Positions 15,881-23,980 of a stretch of DNA of 45,708 nt are shown in pieces. Numbering within the stretch: position 1 is the stretch's first letter; each line of letters opens with the position of its first letter. The DNA comes from UBA6183 sp046314755 (GTDB lineage: Bacteria > Bacteroidota > Bacteroidia > UKL13-3), in NCBI GenBank assembly GCA_046314755.1, contig JBKDBG010000116.1, forward strand, positions 1 to 45,708. Reading direction: 5' to 3'. The notes beneath the pieces were generated by a model. That model was not told the origin of the DNA, made no database searches, and saw nothing but the letters and a program-made list of their open reading frames with translations. The position numbers and the translations under genes are program-made.

Positions 15881-15887
15881 ATGCTCA

Positions 15888-18800
15888 TTATTTCGGTAGA
15901 GATATACTTACCGTAGTGCCTGAATGAAGCATACTTTCAATATTTACCGTTCCACCGTGCATTTCAATAAACATTTTTATGATTACCATTCCAAGGCCTG
16001 TTCCGGGTATATTTTCAACGTTGGTTGAACGGAAGAAAGATTCAAACACAAAAGGCAAATCCTTTTCAGGTATACCCATTCCAAAATCTTGTATTTCAAG
16101 CAACAAATGATTTCCTGAATCATTCAAACGAATATTAACCGGACTATCTTTAGGAGAATATTTTACTGCATTGCTTAATACATTTTGCAATACATGTTTC
16201 ATCAACTTTTTATCAATATTCACAGGAGATTTTAAATCTGCGAATTGAAGGTTAATTTTTCTGTTATATAAAACTCTTGCGCCATCTTGATTAATGTAAT
16301 CCATGATAAAATCAGGCAAATTGGTTGATTCCGGTTTAAAAGGAATTTTACTCACCTCGAGCTTACCCATGGTGAAAATATCCGACATGAGTTCAGATAT
16401 TCGATCCACATCAATGATTATATCATCAAGCTTTTCATTTACTTTATTAAATGTTGTTGATGGAATTTTATCATTATCTTTTTCTAAAAATAATTTTATT
16501 AACTCTGCTCCAACACGAATGGTAGATAAAGGTGTGCGGAATTCATGTGAAGCCATACTCACGAACCTCGACTTTAATTCTCCTAATTCTTTTTCCTTTT
16601 GAAGTGCATTCATCAACTCAATTTCTGCCAACTTATTAATAGTAATATCCCTTGATGAAGCTTGAACCAATGCTGTTCCATCTTCAGTTTGGGTAATCGG
16701 CTTAACAATACTCTCAATCCATGCAACGTCACCATTTGCCCGCGGTACTCTAAAGCTAATCTTATTTACATCATCATGGTTAAGATTCTGTAAAAACTGC
16801 CTAAGATTTTCTTTATCATCTTCAAAGATTACCTCAAAAATGTTTTTATTTATTGTATTCTGAAGGTTGATATCAGTAAAACGTTGAGCCGATGGGGAGA
16901 TATAACTTATATTACCCTCCACATCTAGTATGGTAACTATATCCTCAATATTCTCAGAGATTAGACGATATTTCTCTTCACTCAACTTTAGTTTCTTTTC
17001 CGCTTCTATTAACTTACTGATATCGATGGTAACTCCATCAATACGAAGCGGGTTGCCGACTTCATCAGTAATTAACTTTGCTTGATCTCGAACCCATTTT
17101 TCCTCCCCGTTTGAAGTTGTAATGCGATAAACCATGTCTCTGGATTGAACTTTTCCATGGTGTAAATCATCATCTGACTGTTTAACTTTAGCTACATCTT
17201 CATGATGTATGATATCATACCATAAAGATGGAGAGTGATAAAAATCTAAATCAGAAATTTTGGTCATGCTTAGACATGATGGGCTAATGTAGGTTAAACT
17301 GTTAATAGGAATATCAAACGACCAAATAATATCATCAATTGACGACATCACTTTATCAAGTATTTGTTTGTTTTGCTGAAGTTCTGACTCAATTCTTTTT
17401 CTTTCTGAGATGTTTACTGCCGTACCAATTATGCCCGTACTCAAACCCTCGTCATTCTTAATCACCGACACATTAAAATCAAACCAAACGTCATTACCGT
17501 CCTTATCCACTAGGCATATGATATCCTGAACAGTTGCATTCGGGTTGAGTGATAGTTTTTTGTAGATGGCCAGAAACTTCGACTTATCATTCTCAGAAAT
17601 AAAAGTAACAATGGTACTACCAAGCGTTTCTTGATTACCGTATCCTATAGATTGGGTCCAATTTTGATTTACAAAAGTTAGCTTACCTTCCAAGTCGGTT
17701 TGAAATACAACCTCTTTTAAGTTCTCCACTAAATCGCGGTATCGTTTATCAGATTTTTTTACTTTTTCATCCAGTTCTTTTTGCTCTGAAATATCCAATG
17801 AAAAACCTGTCATCACTTCCGGATTTCCTTGCTCATCAAACTTTATCACTTTACCTATTGCAAGTACCCAAATGTAATTACCGGCAGCATGCCGAATTCG
17901 ATATTCTGCCTTATAGATGTCGTTGGGGTTAGATTGTATTTGAGAAAAGTGACGATCAACAGCCTCTAATATTCGTTGCTTATCATTAGGATGTAATGTA
18001 TTCACCCACTCATCCGAAGTAAGAATTGGATGTAACAACCCTAACATATTAAGCGAGGTTGGATTTAAATTGAAAAATCCTTTTTTGATTTCCCAAGTCC
18101 ACTTGCCTAAATTGTTCGCAGCCATTGCCAACTCTAGCTGTTGATTGGTTAGTCTTACCTTCTCTAGCTCAAGAATGGTTGGCGTAAGATCCCGGGTAAC
18201 ACACAATAAATCGCCATCTTCAAATAAACTTAAGGTAATTTCTTGTGGCACTACATGTCCCTTTTTTGACTTACCTAATGTTTCACCGCTCCATCTTCCA
18301 TCTTGTATTAACTTAGGAAAATATTGATTATTAATCTTATCAATCTCATCTTGTTCATAAAGTATATGCCAAGTGGCTCCAATTAGCTCGTCTATGGTGT
18401 AATCAAATATTTCAGCATGAATTTTATTCATGTAATAATATTTACCCTCTTTATCCAATAAGGCAATACCAACCGGAGCTGCTTCAATAGCCTTATGTTG
18501 CTTTAAAATAGTTTCATCTTTTACTTTTAAATCCGTAATATCTAAACCATAACCCATCAAAAAATTCACACTTTCATCATCCTTTAAAACGGGCTTCATT
18601 ATGCGCAGGTGGTATTTAACCTGTCCGTTAGGTAACTCATATTTTTCTTCGAAAGTATAAGGCTCTTTGCTTTGTATCGTTTTTTTGAAAATGCCTCTTC
18701 TTTCATCAGCAATACTTATGTCTTTGTTTCGTCTTTTACAATACTCATAATCGTCTTTACCTATAATCCATCTTCGGTTTTCATCATCCTTAATGGCATG

Positions 18801-19466
18801 TTTATTTACATACAAGTAGTTGTGTTGGGTATCAAACACAACGATATCGGCCGGCATGCTGTCCAACACATTTTCATAAAATAATTTTTGCTCTTCTACC
18901 TTGTGAATTTGTTCACTTAATGCATGGGCCAATTCAATCTTATGTATGTAAGTTCCGAGGTTGGAAGCAATTGCTTTAAGGGTAACTAAATCAACTTCAT
19001 CCCAGTTTCTTTCTGTTTGGCAATCATCAAAACCCACAAAGCCCCAAAACTTTTTGCTGGAAAACAAAGGCATAAACAATACACTCTTGATATGTTGAAC
19101 CTCTAATGATTCACGCATCATTTGATTCTCCAAGGAAACTGTATTTGAAGCGAAATAATTACCTGATGAAAGTGTTTCTTTTAAATCAGCAAAATATTCC
19201 CAAGGTACATTGTGTAATTCTTCGTTATCGATCTGAGGAATTACGCCTTCGGCATTCCATTCGTATTCGTAATGCAATAAACTAAGTTGATTATCGTCAA
19301 AAATATTTCTAAAAATATAGCAGCGATCAACACCTGCAGTTTGACCTAAAATGGTTAATACTTTTTGAATAACCTCACGTTCGTTTCCATCTCCCATCAT
19401 GAGCTGAGATGCATCAGCCAAAGCTTTAAGAAGATCAACAGGACGTTTAGTTGTATGCACAATCAT
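15888..19466 (-). CDS. Soluble GAF/multi-PAS sensor histidine kinase
   Basis: A 1192-residue kinase with no transmembrane segment, so it senses cytosolic signals. A GAF domain is at about 1-180. Six PAS/PAC units follow at about 195-312, 322-430, 440-562, 570-690, 700-818 and 828-945; PAC ends such as FSLDISEQKELDEK and GTAVNISERKRIE mark them. The HisKA H-box MASHEFRTPLSTIR carries His974. The HATPase domain (about 1085-1192) has NVLSNAVKYSP, DFGMGIP and GTGLGMVI, all intact. It converges on the AraC-type regulator and diverges from the REC-kinase gene, so it probably heads this local phosphorelay. Which small molecules or redox states the PAS domains read cannot be told. The start at 19466 gives a plausible GAF N-terminus. 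Confidence 0.95.
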   Translation of the reverse strand: MIVHTTKRPVDLLKALADASQLMMGDGNEREVIQKVLTILGQTAGVDRCYIFRNIFDDNQLSLLHYEYEWNAEGVIPQIDNEELHNVPWEYFADLKETLSSGNYFASNTVSLENQMMRESLEVQHIKSVLFMPLFSSKKFWGFVGFDDCQTERNWDEVDLVTLKAIASNLGTYIHKIELAHALSEQIHKVEEQKLFYENVLDSMPADIVVFDTQHNYLYVNKHAIKDDENRRWIIGKDDYEYCKRRNKDISIADERRGIFKKTIQSKEPYTFEEKYELPNGQVKYHLRIMKPVLKDDESVNFLMGYGLDITDLKVKDETILKQHKAIEAAPVGIALLDKEGKYYYMNKIHAEIFDYTIDELIGATWHILYEQDEIDKINNQYFPKLIQDGRWSGETLGKSKKGHVVPQEITLSLFEDGDLLCVTRDLTPTILELEKVRLTNQQLELAMAANNLGKWTWEIKKGFFNLNPTSLNMLGLLHPILTSDEWVNTLHPNDKQRILEAVDRHFSQIQSNPNDIYKAEYRIRHAAGNYIWVLAIGKVIKFDEQGNPEVMTGFSLDISEQKELDEKVKKSDKRYRDLVENLKEVVFQTDLEGKLTFVNQNWTQSIGYGNQETLGSTIVTFISENDKSKFLAIYKKLSLNPNATVQDIICLVDKDGNDVWFDFNVSVIKNDEGLSTGIIGTAVNISERKRIESELQQNKQILDKVMSSIDDIIWSFDIPINSLTYISPSCLSMTKISDLDFYHSPSLWYDIIHHEDVAKVKQSDDDLHHGKVQSRDMVYRITTSNGEEKWVRDQAKLITDEVGNPLRIDGVTIDISKLIEAEKKLKLSEEKYRLISENIEDIVTILDVEGNISYISPSAQRFTDINLQNTINKNIFEVIFEDDKENLRQFLQNLNHDDVNKISFRVPRANGDVAWIESIVKPITQTEDGTALVQASSRDITINKLAEIELMNALQKEKELGELKSRFVSMASHEFRTPLSTIRVGAELIKLFLEKDNDKIPSTTFNKVNEKLDDIIIDVDRISELMSDIFTMGKLEVSKIPFKPESTNLPDFIMDYINQDGARVLYNRKINLQFADLKSPVNIDKKLMKHVLQNVLSNAVKYSPKDSPVNIRLNDSGNHLLLEIQDFGMGIPEKDLPFVFESFFRSTNVENIPGTGLGMVIIKMFIEMHGGTVNIESMLHSGTTVSISLPK

Positions 19467-19516
19467 AAGTAAGGGAAATATTTTGTAAATTAACTGATAA
19501 AATCCTTCTATGACAA

Positions 19517-19531
19517 TTTAATCAGATTAAA
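19517..19531. repeat. 15-bp palindrome in the divergent kinase region
   Basis: TTTAATC-A-GATTAAA, perfect arms of 7 bases around one central base, lying 50 bp upstream of the PAS-kinase ATG and 77 bp upstream of the REC-kinase ATG. It is a plausible site for a dimeric regulator. AT-rich DNA makes chance dyads common, so confidence is moderate. Confidence 0.4.
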
Positions 19532-19551
19532 ATTACCGTAATATTTCACTG

Positions 19552-19587
19552 ATTATCGTGAAGAATGTATTATCGTTGCATAATCGT
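19552..19587 (+). promoter_or_regulatory. Three AT[TA]ATCGT repeats upstream of the REC-kinase gene
   Basis: ATTATCGT occurs at 19552-19559 and 19569-19576, and ATAATCGT at 19580-19587; start-to-start distances are 17 and 11 bases. Tandem half-sites of this kind, within 60 bp of a start codon, are typical of response-regulator boxes. The binder is unknown; the neighbouring AraC-type regulator is the obvious candidate. Confidence 0.4.
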
Positions 19588-19608
19588 TATCAGTATTGAT
19601 TGTCATAC

Positions 19609-20667
19609 ATGAAAAAAATCCTCATAATAGATGATGAAGATAAACTAAGAGAAAACCTTGCTGAAATTTTAGAGTTGCATGGTTATACCACCTATCAAGC
19701 CAATGATGGGATAAGTGGCATTACAACCGCTATGGCCGTTAATCCTGACGTAGTTTTATGCGATGTAATGATGCCGAATGCAACAGGATACGATTTCTTA
19801 AACAACCTCAAAAAAACCCATTTAAACCATACTCCGGTTATATTTATCACCGCTAAAACCGAAAGAGAAGACGAACGTTACGGAATGAATTTGGGGGCTG
19901 ATGATTATATCAAAAAGCCATTTCACATTAATGAAGTAGTTTCAAGTATTGAGGCGCGCTTAAATAAAGTAAGTGAGTTTAAGTCGTTTGTTTTTTCAAA
20001 AATAACCGAACAAGCCAAAGAGTTTGCCGGTTTATTGAATGGACATGAAATAAGAACTCAACTAAACATTATTTCGGGCATGAGTGTATTGCTTACTGAC
20101 TTAGTAAAAGAAGACTACAAAAAGCAAGCAAACCAAATGATGCAATACATTGAAGGGGCTTTACAAAATATTTTGAATTTACTCAACAGCTTACAAATGC
20201 ATGAACTCCTCCGTTCCAATAAGGATGAGGAACTCATGAACGAGTACAATATCAATATTGAATCAAACCTGAAATTATTAGCACAGAAATTCTCGCGTAA
20301 AATCAATTTAAAGGTGCTGGGGGAAGAAAATATCCCATCAAAACTTAAGTTTCAGTTTGCGTATGTTTGCTCCGAATTAACAGTAAATGGAATAAAATTT
20401 TCGCCTTCTACCTCGGTAATTGATGTAGTAATAGCAATTGACAATAAAATTGCTACGGTAACAGTTACAAATTCAGGCACTTACAGTGAACTTATAAAAG
20501 ATAAAATTGCTCCATTTACTAAACATAAGAGCAGCACGTCAACCCCGGGATTTGGATTGGGATTAAATAACATCAAACAAATTGCTCAACGTAATAAAGG
20601 CCACTTTGAAATTAAACAAGAGCCTAACATTAAAACTTCAATCACCGTAATTATTCCAACCCATTAA
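19609..20667 (+). CDS. Receiver-histidine kinase fusion with altered kinase motifs
   Basis: A 352-residue soluble protein: an N-terminal receiver (1-120) with the DDE acidic triad (8-10), Asp52 in LCDVMMPNATG, ITAKT and IKKPF, followed by a DHp-like helix pair and a HATPase-like domain. The H-box reads NGHEIRTQLNIISG (His146), with Gln where Pro is usual. The N-box TVNGIKFSP is kept (Asn260) and the G2 loop GFGLGL is kept (314-319). The G1 position reads VTNSGTYS, so the usual Asp that contacts adenine is Asn. It may be a weak kinase, a phosphatase or a scaffold. I start at the ATG at 19609; a TTG 9 bases upstream is also in frame. Its end overlaps the next, convergent gene by 17 bp. Confidence 0.9.
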   Translation: MKKILIIDDEDKLRENLAEILELHGYTTYQANDGISGITTAMAVNPDVVLCDVMMPNATGYDFLNNLKKTHLNHTPVIFITAKTEREDERYGMNLGADDYIKKPFHINEVVSSIEARLNKVSEFKSFVFSKITEQAKEFAGLLNGHEIRTQLNIISGMSVLLTDLVKEDYKKQANQMMQYIEGALQNILNLLNSLQMHELLRSNKDEELMNEYNINIESNLKLLAQKFSRKINLKVLGEENIPSKLKFQFAYVCSELTVNGIKFSPSTSVIDVVIAIDNKIATVTVTNSGTYSELIKDKIAPFTKHKSSTSTPGFGLGLNNIKQIAQRNKGHFEIKQEPNIKTSITVIIPTH

Positions 20668-21025
20668 TAAAAGAGCACATTTCGGCTGCATGCTCTACCA
20701 TAAAGGGCTTTGTAAAACAATGTTTAACACCATATTTTTGGGCTTCTTTTAACAAATTGGGTAATGTTTCTGCACTCACAACCATTATTCGATTTACCGG
20801 ATAGCCCATATTTACCAATTTTTCAATCAATTGCCAGCCATCTAACTCGGGCATTGAGATATCTGTGATTACAGCATCGAAAATATCTGTTAAAAATAAA
20901 TCCAAGCCAACCTTTCCGTCAACTGCATGTGTAATCTCAATACCAGAACAAACCTTGTACATTAAATTCTGAAGCACAAAAAAGTTCATCTGGTTATCTT
21001 CACATATTAAAATTTTTTTTGACAT
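20651..21025 (-). CDS. Single-domain response regulator (receiver only)
   Basis: A 124-residue stand-alone receiver: acidic residues in LICEDNQMN (about 7-13), phosphoacceptor Asp55 in AVITDISMPELDGW, VVSAET and CFTKPF with the conserved Lys (about 105). No output domain, so it probably shuttles phosphate or regulates a partner by binding, as CheY- or Spo0F-type proteins do. NQMNFFVLQNLM resembles receivers that serve multi-step phosphorelays. It ends inside the convergent REC-kinase gene (17-bp overlap), so transcripts of the two are antisense at their 3' ends. Together with the two neighbouring kinases and the AraC regulator it makes four signalling genes in 6 kb. Confidence 0.93.
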   Translation of the reverse strand: MSKKILICEDNQMNFFVLQNLMYKVCSGIEITHAVDGKVGLDLFLTDIFDAVITDISMPELDGWQLIEKLVNMGYPVNRIMVVSAETLPNLLKEAQKYGVKHCFTKPFMVEHAAEMCSFINGLE

Positions 21026-21061
21026 GGTGGTTGACTTAAGTTGTAGTGTATTTGTAAGGTG

Positions 21062-21111
21062 ATTACAAAATACAGCAAAAGCGATTCATTTTTTTTGAAT
21101 CATGTTGTAAT
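21062..21111. repeat. Nested inverted repeats between helicase and receiver genes
   Basis: Outer arms ATTACAA (21062-21068) and TTGTAAT (21105-21111) enclose inner arms GATTCA (21083-21088) and TGAATC (21096-21101) around a T7 loop. Both flanking genes are on the minus strand, so this may end the helicase transcript or sit in the leader of the receiver gene. No T-run follows the minus-strand stem, so a strong intrinsic terminator is doubtful. Confidence 0.4.
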
Positions 21112-21152
21112 ACTATTGCCTTATCTTGTATAAAGGTAATAACTCTTTAGCA

Positions 21153-23579
21153 TTAAGTCACTATTTTAATTTGCATTTTTTTGATTCGATCTTCCAATTT
21201 TTCGCTGCTTAGTTTTTCTCTGAGTCTATCCACCATAATTGGAAAAGCAAAAGGCGAAGGTTGTTCTATATCTACTAATTGAATATTTTGTTGATTAATT
21301 CGTTTTAATGCACTTCTCAAACGCACTTCTTCCAATTGATTTTGAAGCACCTCTTCATACGCTTGTTTTACCAATAAATGATTAGGCTCATTTTCGAGCA
21401 GCACTTTAAAGAACATGCTGCTGCTGGCTTGTAAATGCCTGCTTTTAATCACTTTTCCGGGATATCCGCTAAATATCAATCCCGAGATATGTGCAATTTC
21501 TCTAAACTTTCGTTTAGCCATTTCAACAGCATTGATGCTTTGAAGGATATCCTCAAATAAATTTTCTTCCGAAAAAATATCATCACCTAATGCCTCTTCA
21601 ATAGGTATAGGTTGATCACTTAACAATTCAAAACCATAATCATTGTAGGCCAACGAAAAAGAAATAGGCAAAATTCTTGATATCCTCATGGCCAATAATC
21701 CGGCCAAGCCTTCATGCACTAATCGTCCCTCAAAAGGATAAACAAACACATGAAACCCGTCTCTACTTTCCATTTTTTCGATAAGTAATGTTTCATGGTT
21801 GGGTAGTAAAGATACTTTTTGTTGCAAGGCTAAAATTTCACTTACTTCAGTAAATTCATCATCCAATTTTTCACCGTTAATGTAAGCTGTAATTCCATTT
21901 CGCATCATTTCACTTACCTTGTTGGATAGGGGCATACGCCCGCCTGCCCATGCAGGAATTTGCCCTTTTGTTGCCGATGATTTCCGAACCAAGGCAGTCA
22001 TGTCTTTAAACTGAACCAATTCCAAACTTCGTCCTGCAAACCAAAACACATCTCCGGGATTTAAACGCGAAACAAAATATTCTTCAACCGAACCAAGTAC
22101 TGAACCATGCAGTAATTTTATTTTAATCACAGGATCACTTACAATGGTTCCTATTGATAAACGATGGTGCATAGCCAATTTGCGTGAGGTAACTCTGTGA
22201 ATACCATCTTCACCACACTCCACTTTTTTAAACTCATCATACGCCTGTAAACTACTTCCTCCGTTTGTTATAAAATTCAACACCCAAAGCCATTCATCAT
22301 AGCTAATGCTTTCATAACAATAAGTAGAAATTACCTCATGATAAATTTGTTTGGGATTAAATCCCTCTCCCACGGCTAATGTTACCAAATATTGGCAAAG
22401 CACATCAAAAGCCCTTACCACAGGCTCTTTGCTTTCCATCATATTTTGTTCAATGGCTTTACGCATTGCCGATGCTTCAATTAACTCCAAAGCATGCGTT
22501 GGTACAAAATAAATTTTACTGGTAGCATTGGGCTGATGTCCGCTTCTGCCTGCTCTTTGCAAAAACCTTGAAACACCTTTTGGACCACCAATTTGAATGA
22601 TTTGCTCAACAGGCCTGAAATCAACACCTAAATCTAAACTGCTGGTACAAACAACAGCTTTTAATATGCCCATGTGTAATGCCTGCTCCACCCACGTGCG
22701 CATTTCTGTACCCAAGCTTCCATGGTGCATGGCAATAGCTCCCGCCAAATGTGGTGCTTCATTTAAAATGGCATGATACCAAATTTCGGTTTGTGCACGT
22801 GTGTTCGTAAAAACCAATGTGCTTTGTGCCTGCTCAAAAAGTGGAATAACCTTATTAATTAACTTCAATCCTAAATGTCCGGCCCAAGGCATCTTATCCA
22901 TTGTATCAGGAAAGATGGAAGTGATTTCAATTAGTTTTTTAATATCAGCTTTGATCAGTGCACCCTCATTGTTTACTCCCAATAAAACATCCTTGGCTTG
23001 TTCTAAGTTTCCTATGGTGGCACTAATGCCCCAAATTTTTAACTGGGGGGCAATGCTTTTGATTCTGCTTAATGCCAGTTCAACTTGCACCCCGCGCTTA
23101 CTGCCTATTAACTCATGCCATTCATCTACAATTACCGACTCCACTTGAGCAAACAATTGAGAAGCATTTTTTTGAGCCAATAATAGATGTAAACTTTCCG
23201 GTGTGGTGATTAAAAAATCCGGAAGTTGTTCTCGCTGTTGCCTGCGTTCTTTCGCATCTGTATCTCCTGTACGAGTAGCGATCTTCCAATCTAAACCAAA
23301 ATAGGCAATGGGTTCTTTAATGGCTTGTACCAAATCATTACTTAAGGCACGTATTGGTGTTATCCAAAGCACCTTTAATCCTTTTTTGGTATTGGAATTA
23401 TTTAAGGCACTTAATAATGCCGGCAAGGCCAATGCAAAGGTTTTACCGCTTCCTGTTGGCGCATTTAACAATCCACTCTTTCCTTCAACATAAGCTTTCC
23501 AACATTGCTCTTGAAAAGCAAAGGCTTGCCAGTTTTTATGTTTAAACCATTGGTAAAGTGGTTGAAGTGCTTTGTTCAT
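21153..23579 (-). CDS. Lhr-like (ligase-associated type) DEXH-box helicase
   Basis: A superfamily 2 helicase of 808 residues. Motif I APTGSGKT is near residue 43, motif II is DEWH, with WGISATIG (motif III) and QRAGRSGHQ (motif VI). A Lhr-type winged-helix and C-terminal region follows, including RLNPGDVFWFAGRSLELV and a late FSGYPGKVIKSRHLQ. This arrangement fits the 'ligase-associated DNA damage response DEXH box helicase' group, usually encoded beside an ATP-dependent DNA ligase, an MBL-fold exonuclease and a phosphoesterase. None of those partners is in this window. I use the ATG at 23579 (MNKALQPLYQWFK); 17 further codons upstream run into a terminator hairpin. It probably unwinds DNA with 3'-5' polarity during repair. 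Confidence 0.88.
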   Translation of the reverse strand: MNKALQPLYQWFKHKNWQAFAFQEQCWKAYVEGKSGLLNAPTGSGKTFALALPALLSALNNSNTKKGLKVLWITPIRALSNDLVQAIKEPIAYFGLDWKIATRTGDTDAKERRQQREQLPDFLITTPESLHLLLAQKNASQLFAQVESVIVDEWHELIGSKRGVQVELALSRIKSIAPQLKIWGISATIGNLEQAKDVLLGVNNEGALIKADIKKLIEITSIFPDTMDKMPWAGHLGLKLINKVIPLFEQAQSTLVFTNTRAQTEIWYHAILNEAPHLAGAIAMHHGSLGTEMRTWVEQALHMGILKAVVCTSSLDLGVDFRPVEQIIQIGGPKGVSRFLQRAGRSGHQPNATSKIYFVPTHALELIEASAMRKAIEQNMMESKEPVVRAFDVLCQYLVTLAVGEGFNPKQIYHEVISTYCYESISYDEWLWVLNFITNGGSSLQAYDEFKKVECGEDGIHRVTSRKLAMHHRLSIGTIVSDPVIKIKLLHGSVLGSVEEYFVSRLNPGDVFWFAGRSLELVQFKDMTALVRKSSATKGQIPAWAGGRMPLSNKVSEMMRNGITAYINGEKLDDEFTEVSEILALQQKVSLLPNHETLLIEKMESRDGFHVFVYPFEGRLVHEGLAGLLAMRISRILPISFSLAYNDYGFELLSDQPIPIEEALGDDIFSEENLFEDILQSINAVEMAKRKFREIAHISGLIFSGYPGKVIKSRHLQASSSMFFKVLLENEPNHLLVKQAYEEVLQNQLEEVRLRSALKRINQQNIQLVDIEQPSPFAFPIMVDRLREKLSSEKLEDRIKKMQIKIVT

Positions 23580-23632
23580 TGTACTACAATTATACAGGCA
23601 ATAGCATGATTTGTTTTCGTAAAGAATCAAAT

Positions 23633-23659
23633 AAAAAGGCTGCCTTTGCGGGCAGCCTC
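23633..23659 (-). terminator. Rho-independent terminator after the 80-residue ORF
   Basis: On the minus strand a GGCTGCC stem (arms 23651-23657 and 23638-23644, 6-base loop) is followed by five T. It stands 25 bp after the stop of the small ORF and 54 bp before the helicase ATG, which argues that something upstream on this strand is transcribed and stopped here. Confidence 0.85.
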
Positions 23660-23683
23660 TTGCCTTAAAAAACTAAATAGGCA

Positions 23684-23926
23684 TTAATAACTTATCGTGT
23701 ATTGACCAATGTTGATTTTTATTGAGCCATTGAACCTGTTTTTCAACTCACGGATATCAAACTGTAATTGTGTGGTAAAGTAGGCTTGGCAGGATTCAGG
23801 AGCATCGTCTTCAACACAACGGGCAATCAACTCTTCTTCACTTAAGGCGTGTATGTTACGTTTGATAAACAGAAATTTAGATTTAAGACTTAGACAATGA
23901 TGACAAAACATTCGCTGCCTAACCAT
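23684..23926 (-). CDS. Small ORF of unknown function (80 residues)
   Basis: I do not recognise this protein. It begins MVRQRMFCHHCLSLKSK, with a CHHC cluster, and continues ALSEEELIARCVEDDAPESC. That stretch weakly resembles the opening helix of ECF sigma factors ('L-x-[DE]-EELI-x-RC-x-x-[GD]D'), so it could be a relic of one, but the remainder (FDIRELKNRFNGSIKINIGQYTISY) does not follow that family. Support for a real gene: it is followed by a good terminator. Against: its ATG is immediately next to the T-run of the preceding gene's terminator, leaving no room for a promoter or leader. The second Met at codon 6 (23911) may be the true start. It could also be an RNA gene or pseudogene. Confidence 0.4.
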   Translation of the reverse strand: MVRQRMFCHHCLSLKSKFLFIKRNIHALSEEELIARCVEDDAPESCQAYFTTQLQFDIRELKNRFNGSIKINIGQYTISY

Positions 23927-23958
23927 AAAAAAAAAGGGTTAAACTTTCGCTTAACCCT
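23927..23958 (-). terminator. Rho-independent terminator of the downstream T9SS-cargo gene
   Basis: On the minus strand AGGGTTAA pairs with TTAACCCT (arms 23951-23958 and 23935-23942, 8-base loop), followed by nine T. A strong intrinsic terminator, 22 bp after the stop of the 228-residue gene. The T-run ends exactly at the start codon of the next small ORF. Confidence 0.9.
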
Positions 23959-23980
23959 CTTTATCAATACAATAAATACT

